In this document: positions 37,204 to 46,794 of the stretch, one piece after another | Layout of the letters: every line of letters begins with the position of its first letter | Position numbering within the stretch: the first letter of the stretch is position 1 | Assembly: GCA_013373375.1 (NCBI GenBank) | Contig: JABXHY010000025.1 | Coordinates: forward strand, 186,001 to 250,000 | Length of the DNA stretch: 64,000 nt | Reading direction: 5' to 3' | Source: Gammaproteobacteria bacterium | GTDB taxonomy: Bacteria; Pseudomonadota; Gammaproteobacteria; Enterobacterales; Kangiellaceae | Program-made: the position numbers and the translations under genes | Notes under the pieces: generated by a model | The model's input: the letters and a program-made list of their open reading frames with translations, nothing else | The model's database searches: none | Told to the model about the DNA's origin: nothing

Positions 37204-38097
37204 ATGATAGAAAACGGATTAGTTAAGTCGTCCGGTCCGGTTATTCGAGAATCCGATCGGCTAACTTTTGCAGCGATCTTGGCTATTGCCTTTCACGGGT
37301 TGTTATTTCTCGGAATAGTATTCACTTTACCTGAGAAGTCCAGACAAGACTCTTCGCCCGTGATGCAAGTGGTTCTTGCCCAATATCACGCAGTAGAAAA
37401 GCCAGAAAAGGCTGACTTTATTGGCCAAGATAACCAGGAGGGTGGTGGTGACAAAGAATTGTTGCAAAACCCCACCACCACAGAGCTGGCTCAAATTCCG
37501 GATCCCTCCAAACAGGCCAGTTTGTCAGCTGCTCAATCCTCAATTCAACAGGAGCGACAACCCACACCAGAAGTGTTAGCTGGAGGAATCAACAATAAAG
37601 TGTTTTTGGAGCAACAAGTCGATGCGCCCGAGCAATCAGAACAACCTCTTCTTGACACAGCAACGCTGATACAAAAAAGTTACGAGCTAGCCGGCTTAAA
37701 TGCACAACTGGACCAAGAACAAAAACTTGCGTCTAAAAATCTACGTAAACGACAGGTGTCTGCTGCGATCCACCGATCGACTGATGCGCTTTACCTCGAC
37801 ACTTGGCGCCGAAAAATTGAGGAAGTCGGTAACCGCAATTACCCTACGATAGCAAAGCAAAAAAAGCTGTACGGCGATTTGATGTTAAAAGTTGCGGTTA
37901 ATTCCGACGGTACTATCCGGGACATAAACATTATGGACAGCTCTGGACACAAAGCCCTCGACGATGCAGCGATTCAGATAGTGCGTAAAGCAGCACCCTT
38001 TGCGCCTTTTGATAAAGAACTGGCTAAAGATACCGATGTTCTCGAGATTGTAAGGTTATGGCAATTCCAACCCGGAGACGTAGTGTCTACACGATAA
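37204..38097 (+). CDS. TonB-family energy transducer (TonB3-like)
   Basis: Protein of 297 residues. It has a short cytoplasmic start, one membrane helix (about residues 25-45), a Gln/Pro-rich periplasmic spacer with predicted coiled segments, and a C-terminal TonB domain (about 205-295; RNYPTIAKQ, GDLMLKVAVNSDGTI, ALDDAAIQIV). In P. aeruginosa the TonB at this position (tonB3) is needed for pilus assembly and twitching, so a link with the neighbouring pil genes is plausible. No exbB/exbD is adjacent. Confidence 0.85.
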   Translation: MIENGLVKSSGPVIRESDRLTFAAILAIAFHGLLFLGIVFTLPEKSRQDSSPVMQVVLAQYHAVEKPEKADFIGQDNQEGGGDKELLQNPTTTELAQIPDPSKQASLSAAQSSIQQERQPTPEVLAGGINNKVFLEQQVDAPEQSEQPLLDTATLIQKSYELAGLNAQLDQEQKLASKNLRKRQVSAAIHRSTDALYLDTWRRKIEEVGNRNYPTIAKQKKLYGDLMLKVAVNSDGTIRDINIMDSSGHKALDDAAIQIVRKAAPFAPFDKELAKDTDVLEIVRLWQFQPGDVVSTR

Positions 38098-38163
38098 ATA
38101 GATTGCCAGAAGATAAGCACTTAGTTGCTTGTATTTTGTAGCATTTAACCCAACAATAACTTT

Positions 38164-38724
38164 ATGAACAAGTTTCAAAGCCTTAAAAGTCATTTTCTGA
38201 TCGCCATGCCATCGTTGGACGATCCGAACTTTCATCGGAGTGTTACGCTAATCTGCGAACACAACGAAGAAGGCGCTATGGGTATTGTGGTCAACCAACC
38301 AACTGAAGTGACTACCTCCGAGCTTCTTGACCACCTCGAAATTGAGGTGCAACCGGACTTCCATGAACGTCCAGTGCTTGCTGGCGGACCAGTACAAATG
38401 GACCGAGGATTCGTCATTCATTCTGGTGCGAAAAAGTGGCAGTCGAGCTTAGAGTTGGACAAACAAATTAAAATCACAACCTCACAAGACATCCTAAAAG
38501 CATTGCCCCTACAAAAAGATCTCGACGATGCATTTGTTGCCTTGGGTTACGCTGGTTGGGGACCTGGCCAATTGGAACAAGAACTCGCCGATAACGCTTG
38601 GTTGAGCGTTGCCGCTGATCCAAAAATTTTGTTTTTCACAGCCGTCGATCAAAGATGGCAGCAAGCGGCTCAATTGCTTGGCATTGATATAACCCAGCTG
38701 TCGAGCCAATCAGGTAATGCCTGA
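38164..38724 (+). CDS. yqgE: YqgE/AlgH-family protein
   Basis: UPF0301 protein of 186 residues. Conserved segments are [46 protein letters not shown] and [19 protein letters not shown]. The function is unknown; the Pseudomonas homologue was linked to alginate regulation. The downstream ruvX gene starts inside it with an 8-base overlap, a conserved coupling. Confidence 0.94.
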   Translation: MNKFQSLKSHFLIAMPSLDDPNFHRSVTLICEHNEEGAMGIVVNQPTEVTTSELLDHLEIEVQPDFHERPVLAGGPVQMDRGFVIHSGAKKWQSSLELDKQIKITTSQDILKALPLQKDLDDAFVALGYAGWGPGQLEQELADNAWLSVAADPKILFFTAVDQRWQQAAQLLGIDITQLSSQSGNA

Positions 38725-39169
38725 AAAACTCACACCCAAGATGATTTTAAGTTTTGACTTTGGTGATAAATCCATAGGGGTTGCCTGTGGGCAAGCCATT
38801 ACGCGTCGAGCATCCCCACTCAAAGCACTCAGAGCAAAAAATGGACAACCCAACTGGGACGAAGTCGGAAAACTTTTCAAAGAATGGCAACCGGATTTGT
38901 TATTAGTTGGTAATCCATTAAACATGGACGGCACGGAGCAAGAGCTTACTCTAAGAGCTCAAAAATTTGCGAAACGTCTACACGGAAGATTTGCTTTACC
39001 TTTTGAACTGGTGGATGAACGACTCACCACAGCGGAAGCAAAGCAGAGGTTATTTGAGGATGGAGGCTTTCGAGCTTTACAGAAAGGCGCTATCGACAGT
39101 GAGTCTGCGGTTATTATTTTAGAATCCTGGTTTGAGCAAAATGCCGATCGCTTAAACCAACTGACTTAA
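38717..39169 (+). CDS. ruvX: RuvX/YqgF RNase H-fold nuclease
   Basis: Holliday-junction-resolvase-like nuclease of 150 residues involved in 16S rRNA 5'-end processing. Motifs are [12 protein letters not shown] (first catalytic Asp), [20 protein letters not shown] (catalytic Glu region) and [12 protein letters not shown] (last Asp). The start overlaps yqgE and the 3' end overlaps the convergent pilU by 4 bases. Confidence 0.93.
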   Translation: MPEKLTPKMILSFDFGDKSIGVACGQAITRRASPLKALRAKNGQPNWDEVGKLFKEWQPDLLLVGNPLNMDGTEQELTLRAQKFAKRLHGRFALPFELVDERLTTAEAKQRLFEDGGFRALQKGAIDSESAVIILESWFEQNADRLNQLT

Positions 39170-40311
39170 GCGAAAGGATCATCCTCAGTGTCTTCAAGCG
39201 TCATGCTTTGCGACGCACCAGCTCCAATTTGACGGTCTGGATTAGTTTCAGAACTGTCGAGTTTGATCATCAAACGTAAATCATTTGGTGAGTCTGCGTG
39301 GTGTAAAGCATCTTCATAAGTCACTTCGCCTGATTTATAAAGTCTAAACAACGCCTGATCGAAAGTCTGCATACCGTGCTCAGTAGATTTTGACATTAAA
39401 TCTTTAATCAAGTGCATCTCACCTTTGCGAATATGGTCCGATACCAAAGGAGTGTTGATTAAAATTTCTATCGCAGCTCGACGACCTTTACCATCAGGTG
39501 TAGGAATAAGTTGCTGAGCAATAATAGCTCGTAGATTTAATGATAAATCGAGTAATAATTGATTTCGTTTTTCTTCAGGGAAGAAGTGGATAATTCGATC
39601 CAATGCCTGGTTGGCATTGTTCGCATGCAACGTACACATACATAAGTGACCTGTTTCAGCAAAAGCCACGGCGTAGTCCATGGTTTCTGAAGCACGAACC
39701 TCACCGATAAGTATTACATCAGGCGCTTGCCGAAGCGTGTTCTTTAAGGCTTCCTGAAACGAGTTCGTATCTAGCCCTACTTCCCGTTGCGTGATGATGC
39801 ACTTTTCATGTTTGTGCATAAATTCGATTGGATCTTCGATTGTTATAATATGGCCAGAAGTGGTTTTATTTCGATAACCAATCATTGCCGCAAGCGATGT
39901 TGATTTACCGGTACCCGTTGCACCAACAAATATGACCAGGCCTCGTTTGGTAAGCGCGATTTTTTTCAATACTGAGGGCAAGCGAAGTTCATCAAGTGAA
40001 GGAATTGTCGTTTCGATTCGACGTAACACCATACCCACTTCGTTGCGTTGTTGAAATGCGCTTACCCGGAAACGCCCAATGCCCGATGCACTGATCGCAA
40101 AGTTACACTCATGATTTCGAGAAAACTCACGGCGTTGCTCTTCGTTCATAACTGACAACACAACTTCGCGCGCCTTTTCACCATTAAGTGCACGTTGTGT
40201 AACGGGCATGATTTTACCGTTTATCTTAATCGATGGCGGTACACCCGCAGTGATAAATAAATCAGATGCTTTTTTTTGCACCATTAATTTGAGTAGAGCT
40301 TCAAAATCCAT
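39166..40311 (-). CDS. pilU: PilU type IV pilus retraction ATPase
   Basis: PilT-family hexameric ATPase of 381 residues, accessory to PilT in pilus retraction. Walker A is GATGTGKST (about 128-136), the Asp box is [10 protein letters not shown] and Walker B is VILIGEVR, then His box [14 protein letters not shown] PilU-type C-terminal extension with acidic residues follows. It is located just downstream of pilT on the same strand (26-base gap). Confidence 0.95.
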   Translation of the reverse strand: MDFEALLKLMVQKKASDLFITAGVPPSIKINGKIMPVTQRALNGEKAREVVLSVMNEEQRREFSRNHECNFAISASGIGRFRVSAFQQRNEVGMVLRRIETTIPSLDELRLPSVLKKIALTKRGLVIFVGATGTGKSTSLAAMIGYRNKTTSGHIITIEDPIEFMHKHEKCIITQREVGLDTNSFQEALKNTLRQAPDVILIGEVRASETMDYAVAFAETGHLCMCTLHANNANQALDRIIHFFPEEKRNQLLLDLSLNLRAIIAQQLIPTPDGKGRRAAIEILINTPLVSDHIRKGEMHLIKDLMSKSTEHGMQTFDQALFRLYKSGEVTYEDALHHADSPNDLRLMIKLDSSETNPDRQIGAGASQSMTLEDTEDDPFA

Positions 40312-40337
40312 CAGATAGTCCTATTGAACCCAAACCA

Positions 40338-41372
40338 TTAAAAATCGTCTTTTGACTTTGCTTTTTCACGCGCATCTTGACGGGTAATGAGTCCTTTTGC
40401 CAGCAAATCTTTCAAGCATTGATCGAGTGTCTGCATACCATGTTGTGCGCCGGTTTGAATAGCACTGTACATTTGTGCAATTTTATCTTCCCGGATTAAG
40501 TTTCTAATTGCTGGTGTGCCAACCATTATTTCGTGTGCAGCAACACGACCGCCACCCACCTTCTTTAAAAGAGTTTGCGAAATTACCGCCATAAGCGACT
40601 CTGATAACATCGAACGAGTCATATCTTTTTCTGCGGCGGGGAATACGTCAACAATACGGTCTATGGTTTTTGCAGCAGATGATGTATGCAAAGTTCCGAA
40701 TACTAAGTGACCGGTTTCGGCAGCGGTTAATGCCAATCGAATGGTTTCTAAATCACGCATCTCACCAACAAGGATAATGTCTGGATCTTCCCGCAGTGCA
40801 GAACGTAAGGCTTCATTAAACCCGAGTGTGTCACGATGAACTTCACGCTGGTTAATCAAACAACGTTTACTTTCGTGCACAAATTCGATTGGATCTTCGA
40901 CCGTTAAAATATGGCCATAGTCATTATCATTGATGTAATCAATCATACCCGCCAAAGTTGTCGACTTACCTGAACCCGTCGGTCCCGTTACCAAAACAAG
41001 TCCTCGGGGATGCATACAAATGTCTTTAAATACGGCGGGTGCTCCTAACTCTTCAAGCGTTAACACTTGTGATGGAATAGTACGGAAAACGGCGCCTGCA
41101 CCTCGATTATGATTGAACGCATTAACACGAAAACGAGCTATACCAGGAAGCTCGAAAGAGAAGTCAGTTTCTAAAAACTCCTCATAATCTTTTCGCTGTT
41201 TATCGTTCATGATGTCGTAAACCAAACCATGAACTGTTTTGTGGTCCAGAGGCGGTACGTTAATTCGACGCACATCACCATCGACACGGATCATTGGCGG
41301 CAAACCAGCTGATAAATGCAAATCGGATGCTTTGTTTTTTACACTAAAGGCGAGTAGTTCGGTTATATCCAT
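40338..41372 (-). CDS. pilT: PilT twitching motility ATPase
   Basis: Main retraction motor of type IV pili, 344 residues. Walker A GPTGSGKST is at about residue 129, the Asp box is TVEDPIEFVH, Walker B is IILVGEMRD and the His box is AETGHLVFGTLH. The C-terminal AIRNLIRE motif is characteristic of PilT. It is divergent from yggS with a 199-base gap. Together with pilU, the Pil-Chp cluster and tonB it marks this region as a pilus-control locus. Confidence 0.96.
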   Translation of the reverse strand: MDITELLAFSVKNKASDLHLSAGLPPMIRVDGDVRRINVPPLDHKTVHGLVYDIMNDKQRKDYEEFLETDFSFELPGIARFRVNAFNHNRGAGAVFRTIPSQVLTLEELGAPAVFKDICMHPRGLVLVTGPTGSGKSTTLAGMIDYINDNDYGHILTVEDPIEFVHESKRCLINQREVHRDTLGFNEALRSALREDPDIILVGEMRDLETIRLALTAAETGHLVFGTLHTSSAAKTIDRIVDVFPAAEKDMTRSMLSESLMAVISQTLLKKVGGGRVAAHEIMVGTPAIRNLIREDKIAQMYSAIQTGAQHGMQTLDQCLKDLLAKGLITRQDAREKAKSKDDF

Positions 41373-41571
41373 CAGTTAAGACCCCGGAAATCGCTTAAAT
41401 TCGGTTAATCGTTTTATAATTGATGCTAATTAAATTTTACCCAGGCCATATTTTGCCAACGGTTAGATTTGCCAAAATAATGACTGAACATCGGCCATCG
41501 ATCGTATAGTTTAGACGCTGTTGACCATTTCGCGCTGTAATTCATTAAAAGTTTAGGACAAAGTCGCCAAC

Positions 41572-42276
41572 ATGACCATTGACGAACGATTCAAAACCAT
41601 TAGGCAACACATAGAAGATGCCACTAAATCAGCCCGACGAGATAGTAACTCTGTCACATTGTTGGCAGTGAGTAAAGCTCAGGAAATCAATAAGATAGAG
41701 CAAGCTTATCAACTAGGTCAAAAAGCTTTTGGAGAAAGCTATTTGTCTGAAGCCCTTCCTAAAATTGAAGCCTTGAGTCACTCCGATATTGACTGGCATT
41801 TTATAGGGCCAATTCAAAGTAACAAAACAAAAGATATTGCAGAGAATTTCGACTGGGTGCAGAGCGTCGATCGTATCAAAATTGCCAGGCGCTTGAACGA
41901 ACAAAGACCAACCAAACTCGGTAAGTTGAATGTGCTAGTACAAGTCGACCTGTTTGAAGAATCGACCAAACAGGGGTGCCAGCTTAAAGATCTTGATGAA
42001 TTACTTGATTTTGTGGTTCAGCAACCCAACCTTCACCTTAGAGGATTAATGGCAATACCACCTCGTCAGTCAAATACTCAACAACAACTTGATCAGTTTT
42101 CTCAAATCGCTTTGGTTTTCGAAAATGTGAAGAAAACGTATCCCGAAGTGGATGTGCTATCAATGGGTATGTCTGATGATATGACCAGCGCAATAGCGGC
42201 GGGCAGTAATATGGTACGAATTGGCTCTGCCCTGTTCGGCGAGCGACCTGCCAACTGGAAAAGCAAACTCAAATAA
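41572..42276 (+). CDS. yggS: YggS/PLPBP pyridoxal phosphate homeostasis protein
   Basis: PLP-binding fold III barrel without known enzyme activity, 234 residues. PLP Lys is in LLAVSKAQ (about residue 35). Other motifs are FGESYLSEALPKIE, WHFIGPIQSNKTKDIAENFDWVQSVDR and LSMGMSDDMTSAIAAGSNMVRIGSALFG. It buffers free PLP and influences amino acid pools. It is coupled to proC with a short 25-base gap. Confidence 0.96.
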   Translation: MTIDERFKTIRQHIEDATKSARRDSNSVTLLAVSKAQEINKIEQAYQLGQKAFGESYLSEALPKIEALSHSDIDWHFIGPIQSNKTKDIAENFDWVQSVDRIKIARRLNEQRPTKLGKLNVLVQVDLFEESTKQGCQLKDLDELLDFVVQQPNLHLRGLMAIPPRQSNTQQQLDQFSQIALVFENVKKTYPEVDVLSMGMSDDMTSAIAAGSNMVRIGSALFGERPANWKSKLK

Positions 42277-42301
42277 ATTAAAGACAAATAACGGGAATTA
42301 T

Positions 42302-43123
42302 ATGACCAATCAGTTAACCAACACTCGAATCGGTTTTATTGGCGCTGGTAACATGGCTGGGGCAATCGCACGCGGCCTTGTAAAAAAAGGGCATCCAGCG
42401 TCCAATATTATTATGTCGAATCTCACTCAGGATAAGCTCGACGAAGTTAGCGAAGAGCTCGGGGTGTTAACCACGCTCGACAATCAAGAGTTGTGTGATC
42501 AAGCTGATATCGTGTTACTGGCTGTCAAACCACAGGTAATGAAGAATGCGTTAGCCGATGTCGACTTTAGCAGCGTTGACTGCGTTATTTCGGTTGCAGC
42601 AGGATTACCGATTTCAAAGCTAACTGAATTCACACACCAACAAACAGCAGTTGTAAGAAGCATGCCAAATACACCGTCGCTTGAACTATGCGGTGCCACA
42701 GGCCTGTTCGCGGACAGCAATGTTAAGGACAAGTTTGGGGCTATTACAGAGTACATCTTTGGCGCTATTGGCGAATTCGAATGGATTGCTAGCGAAGATT
42801 TAATGGACACAGTAACCGCTCTTTCTGGCTCATCTCCCGCTTACTTTTTCCGCTTTATGGAAGGTCTGATTAGCGCTGGAATTGAGCAAGGCATGCCAGA
42901 AGATGTCGCTCGAAACCTTGTCGTTCAAAGCGCTCTCGGTGCAGCTACTTTGATAAAAAATCATCCCGATGTCGCGATTAGTACGCGTCGAGAACAAGTG
43001 ACCTCCCCCAAAGGTACAACGGCAGCTGCCCTGGACAGTCTGGAAAACAGCGGAATCGCAAAAATGACTAAAGACGCTGTTGACGCAGCAGTTAATCGCG
43101 GTAAAGAACTCGCTAACGACTAA
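42302..43123 (+). CDS. proC: pyrroline-5-carboxylate reductase
   Basis: Last step of proline synthesis: reduces pyrroline-5-carboxylate with NAD(P)H. The start is ATG 42302, following GGGAATTAT; an in-frame start further upstream would overlap yggS and is rejected. It is 273 residues long. The Rossmann motif is GFIGAGNMAGAIARGL (about 12-27). Family motifs AAGLPISKL, RSMPNTP, TALSGSSPAYFF and TSPKGTTAAALDSLE are present. Confidence 0.96.
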   Translation: MTNQLTNTRIGFIGAGNMAGAIARGLVKKGHPASNIIMSNLTQDKLDEVSEELGVLTTLDNQELCDQADIVLLAVKPQVMKNALADVDFSSVDCVISVAAGLPISKLTEFTHQQTAVVRSMPNTPSLELCGATGLFADSNVKDKFGAITEYIFGAIGEFEWIASEDLMDTVTALSGSSPAYFFRFMEGLISAGIEQGMPEDVARNLVVQSALGAATLIKNHPDVAISTRREQVTSPKGTTAAALDSLENSGIAKMTKDAVDAAVNRGKELAND

Positions 43124-43144
43124 GTGATTTATTTTGTTAATATT

Positions 43145-43175
43145 TATGGGCTTTTTTATCCGGGAAAAGCCCATA
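43145..43175. other. perfect 11-base stem between proC and yggT
   Basis: TATGGGCTTTT (43145-43155) and AAAAGCCCATA (43165-43175) form a perfect stem with a 9-base loop. It lies between two genes of the same strand 88 bases apart. There is no T-run beyond the stem, so it may be a partial terminator, RNase processing stem or stabiliser that uncouples yggT from proC. Confidence 0.5.
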
Positions 43176-43210
43176 TACTACCCATATCTTAATTCGGCGA
43201 AACTTCTTTT

Positions 43211-43777
43211 ATGAACAATCCTTTTGCGTTTCTAATAACTTCTCTTTTTGAACTTTATGTTTATGTCATTCTCATTCGCTTTTTCCTCCAAGCCGTGCGA
43301 GCTGATTTTTACAATCCAGTCTCTCAGTTTGCAGTGAAAGCAACCAATCCGGTATTAGTCCCTCTTCGAAAACTCATACCTGGATTCGGCGGAATGGACG
43401 TCGCATCGATAGTTTTCGCATATGCCGTAAATCTATTGAAATGGGTAGCGCTTGCGGGTCTTGGATTTACAAGCTTTGGCTCGATGGGATACGTCGGTAT
43501 TGTCGTATTTGTACTGTTTGAACTTATGTACCTGACTTTTGGCTTATTTATCTTTCTGGCATTCATCAGAATCATATTAAGTTGGATAAGCCCTGGCGGT
43601 TACAACCCCATGACCGCTTTAATCCACCAACTCACTGATCCTCTTTTTAGACCGTTTCAGAAAATCATTCCTCCAATGGGCGGATTGGATTTGTCTCCAA
43701 TATTAATGTTTATGGTTTTATATTTCGTTCGTCAGGCAATCCCGTACTTTCTTTATCCAATTGCCTTTTCGCTGTAA
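43211..43777 (+). CDS. yggT: YggT-family membrane protein
   Basis: Inner-membrane protein of 188 residues with two YGGT repeats, each with two helices and an RFFLQA / RIILSWI motif followed by NPVSQF or NPMTALIHQLTDPLFRPFQKIIPP. Function is unknown; genetic links to division, turgor and osmotic behaviour exist in other bacteria. It is placed behind proC as in many gammaproteobacteria. Confidence 0.93.
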   Translation: MNNPFAFLITSLFELYVYVILIRFFLQAVRADFYNPVSQFAVKATNPVLVPLRKLIPGFGGMDVASIVFAYAVNLLKWVALAGLGFTSFGSMGYVGIVVFVLFELMYLTFGLFIFLAFIRIILSWISPGGYNPMTALIHQLTDPLFRPFQKIIPPMGGLDLSPILMFMVLYFVRQAIPYFLYPIAFSL

Positions 43778-43931
43778 CCCATGTAAAACAGGTAAACTTG
43801 AATTAATTTCTTATAAAATGACTGCAAGTTCACGTTTCTACTGAATTTTTCTGCTAGAATATTTGGTTACTTATTAATCACTCAGTGCCACCTAACAAAA
43901 AATATAGGCATTGGACAGCCGGGGTCGCGTT

Positions 43932-45899
43932 ATGAGCACCAACCAATTTGTCGATTCTGTCAGCGAATTTGAGCGATGGAAAAACTCTATTGCCCGTGAA
44001 CTTCGCGGCTTCCGTCTATGGTTACGTCGTAATCAACTCAGCGACGATCAAAGCGATCTCCGTATCAAGCAGATACTGGATACTTTAGGTACCGAATACC
44101 TCACCATCGCATTTGCGGGCGAGTTCTCTCGAGGAAAAACCGAGCTGATCAATGCCATTTTCTTTTCCGACTTTGGTCAACGCATTTTACCTTCACAGGC
44201 CGGACGTACCACCATGTGTCCGACCGAACTGTTTTATGACCAGCATGTAAAAGCCAATTACCTTCGACTTTTACCCATAGAAACTCGACTACAAGACACG
44301 CCTCTAAGTGATTACCGAAACATGACCAATCACTGGGTGGAAATCCCGTTAGTTACTAATGAAGCCGAAGAAATGGCGCAAGCCATGCACAGCATCACCC
44401 AAACTAAATCCGTCTCACGAAAAGAAGCCATAGAGCTTGGTTTTGACGCTTCCATGTTGGATGAAGATGAAGACAATCCAGAAAAAGTTGAAATTCCTGC
44501 CTGGCGACATGCACTTGTCAGCTTTGCACATCCACTGCTTCAACAAGGTTTGCGAATTGTTGATACCCCCGGATTAAATGCTCTGGGTAGTGAGCCAGAA
44601 CTTACTTACCAATTGCTACCACAAGCTCAAGCAGTCGTATTTGTACTGGCTGCAGATGCTGGCGTAACAGCAAGCGACTTGCAGATTTGGGAAGATCACA
44701 TCGAACAACTTAAAACTCGACCCAACTTAGGTTTATACGCCGTACTGAATAAAATTGATGTGTTATGGGATGAGCTTAGTGGCCGCAAGAAAACTGAAAA
44801 AGCGATCAATCGAGTGGTTCGTCAAACCGCACGACACTTAAAAATTCCAGAAGACGATATTCTACCGGTCTCAGCTCAAAAAGCTTTGTTAGGTCGCGTA
44901 CGCGACGATAAATCTTTGTTGCTTCGCAGCCAAATTGAAGAGCTCGAGAATGTGCTATCTAATACCATTCTTGGAAATAAAGAGGCGGTGATGTGGGAAA
45001 GCATCATCGGCGAAACCACAAGGATGATAGAAGACGCGCAAGGTGTCTTAAAAAGCCGAAAAGAAAAAATTGATAAGCAGCAAGACGAAATCAAAAGCAT
45101 TCGCGGCAGTACCGAATCGGAACTTCAAAAGCTAGTAGAAAAAAGTCGTATTGCACAAGCAGAATTTAAAAAACGCCAACTTGCACTCAAACCAAGTCAG
45201 CGACTTTTAGAGAGACAAACCGAAGTATTGCTCGATGTCATCGGTAAAGAGCCATTAGACGAAGCCATTCAAAGAACCTTGCATGAAATGGTTGAAAGCA
45301 AAACCAGTGTTGGGATGTTACGAACTTCTCGCCGATTCCTGCAAGCGATAGAAGCCATGATGAATGAGTTTTGTCGAGAGGCAGAGCTCACTAACAAAAT
45401 GGCTGAGTCAATGTATGTGAAGTTCTCTCGCGATTTTGATGTTGAACTATTAGAAGCGCGCTATTTAAAAGCCAAAATTTACCGCAGACAGTTACAACAC
45501 ATTCTTGACGAATCCACACAAGTTAATCGCAATTTGATATTAACCTTGTCAGAACAAAGTCTCGCTATTAAGCGCTTTTTCGCAACCACAGTGAATCAGG
45601 TTTTGGTTTTTTACAAACAGCTTCGCAACGATGTTCGCCAGTGGTCAAAAGAAATCATGCTTCCTCTGCGTCAGCAAGTGAACTCTTTGAAAGATTTACT
45701 CGAATCAAATCACCAACAGCTACTGGCTTTACAATACAACGAAGCTACGGTTGAAGGTCGTTTAAAGGCATTGAATACTCTGGTATTTGAGCTTGAAACC
45801 GAAATTCATAATTCCGAGCAATCACTGGAAAAGCTTCGCAAAAAGGCGCCCTCGAAATCAAGCAGCAATGTCGTTGAGTTAGCACACGCACGTCGCTAG
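43932..45899 (+). CDS. dynamin-family GTPase with coiled-coil C-terminal half
   Basis: Large GTPase of 655 residues from ATG 43932; an in-frame TTG 21 bases upstream is less likely. The G1 P-loop is GEFSRGKTEL (about 63-72), with G3 DTPG (near 209) and G4 NKID (near 273) followed by VSAQKAL. The DTPG loop and 'protect small GTPase in operon' pattern fit the bacterial dynamin-like family (DUF/Dynamin_N). The second half is rich in helices with heptad character. There is no clear membrane helix, so membrane contact would be by a paddle or amphipathic region. The role is unknown: membrane repair, vesicle formation or phage-related defence are documented for relatives. It stands alone between yggT and a DUF4426 gene. 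Confidence 0.85.
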   Translation: MSTNQFVDSVSEFERWKNSIARELRGFRLWLRRNQLSDDQSDLRIKQILDTLGTEYLTIAFAGEFSRGKTELINAIFFSDFGQRILPSQAGRTTMCPTELFYDQHVKANYLRLLPIETRLQDTPLSDYRNMTNHWVEIPLVTNEAEEMAQAMHSITQTKSVSRKEAIELGFDASMLDEDEDNPEKVEIPAWRHALVSFAHPLLQQGLRIVDTPGLNALGSEPELTYQLLPQAQAVVFVLAADAGVTASDLQIWEDHIEQLKTRPNLGLYAVLNKIDVLWDELSGRKKTEKAINRVVRQTARHLKIPEDDILPVSAQKALLGRVRDDKSLLLRSQIEELENVLSNTILGNKEAVMWESIIGETTRMIEDAQGVLKSRKEKIDKQQDEIKSIRGSTESELQKLVEKSRIAQAEFKKRQLALKPSQRLLERQTEVLLDVIGKEPLDEAIQRTLHEMVESKTSVGMLRTSRRFLQAIEAMMNEFCREAELTNKMAESMYVKFSRDFDVELLEARYLKAKIYRRQLQHILDESTQVNRNLILTLSEQSLAIKRFFATTVNQVLVFYKQLRNDVRQWSKEIMLPLRQQVNSLKDLLESNHQQLLALQYNEATVEGRLKALNTLVFELETEIHNSEQSLEKLRKKAPSKSSSNVVELAHARR

Positions 45900-45910
45900 T
45901 GATCGATATC

Positions 45911-45936
45911 GTTGAATCTGTATGAGTAGATTCAAC
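45911..45936 (+). terminator. hairpin after the dynamin-like gene
   Basis: GTTGAATCT (45911-45919) and AGATTCAAC (45928-45936) form a perfect 9-base stem with an 8-base loop starting 12 bases after the stop. The following T-tract is poor (TCTAGG), so termination strength is uncertain. Confidence 0.4.
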
Positions 45937-46144
45937 TCTAGGCTAATTCAGTGCTAGACTCCGAAACACCATATTTGTAATCTAAAGTAATTGGAAACCT
46001 GTGGTTGCCAGTATCTATGTTCGCTATTTTCGTTCTATTCTTGTTCAGATAACCTGAGCATTTCGCGTTTAGTTTTACTATACTTTTTTTGTGGTTATTT
46101 TATTTTTTTAGAAGATGTTATGACCAAATTTCAGGAGGTCAATA

Positions 46145-46609
46145 ATGAATATCTTTAAAGCTAAGCCGTCCGCCTCATGGCTTACTTACTCTTTCATGCT
46201 TTTATCTTTGGCATTCAGTACAGCCAGTCTTAACGCAAAAGACTATCACAAGGTTGTGGATAACTATACGGTTCACTACAGTGTGGTTAACAGCGATTTT
46301 TTAACTCCCGCAGTTGCCAGTCGATATGGGATTCAACGATCTAAAGCGTTAGCGCTGGTAAACATTTCCGTTTTGAAAAATGATTCGGGCAAAGCTGTAT
46401 CAGCGGGAGTATCCGGTAACGCTTACAATTTGGCTGGACAAAATAAAGACTTGGCCTTCAAGGAAATAAAAGAAGAAGATGCTATCTACTATATCTCTAC
46501 TTTTCGATTTTCTAATGAAGAGAGACTGACCTTTAAACTGAAAATAAGACCCGATGGAACAGACGAAAATTTCGAGGTCAACTTTGAACAAAAGGTTTAT
46601 GTTAACTAA
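46145..46609 (+). CDS. DUF4426 periplasmic protein
   Basis: Exported protein of 154 residues with signal peptide (about 1-33, cleavage near LNAKD). The mature part is a beta-sandwich-like DUF4426 domain (YTVHYSVVNSDFLTPAVASRYGI, KALALVNISVLK, FRFSNEERLTFKLKIRPDG). Function is unknown. In Pseudomonas a DUF4426 gene also lies next to rdgB, so the neighbourhood is conserved. The ribosome binding site AGGAGGT is the strongest in this region, suggesting abundant production. Confidence 0.88.
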   Translation: MNIFKAKPSASWLTYSFMLLSLAFSTASLNAKDYHKVVDNYTVHYSVVNSDFLTPAVASRYGIQRSKALALVNISVLKNDSGKAVSAGVSGNAYNLAGQNKDLAFKEIKEEDAIYYISTFRFSNEERLTFKLKIRPDGTDENFEVNFEQKVYVN

Positions 46610-46654
46610 AGTAATTTTAAAATAGCTATTTGTTGCTTTCTATTCCATTTAAAT

Positions 46655-46681
46655 AAAAAGCCGCTCATTGAGCGGCTTTTT
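46655..46681 (+). terminator. rho-independent terminator after the DUF4426 gene
   Basis: AAAAAGCCGCTC (46655-46666), loop ATT and GAGCGGCTTTTT (46670-46681) make a GC-rich stem with T-tail, 46 bases after the stop. The symmetry would allow use from either side. Confidence 0.9.
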
Positions 46682-46794
46682 ATTTGCCGATTTAATAGTC
46701 TTCAATATTTTGTGTTAATTATTGCTTCGACTTAACGCTATCAGCACTCTAGCTTTGGTATAATTGCATTAGAATTAATTTGAAAGACAAAACT

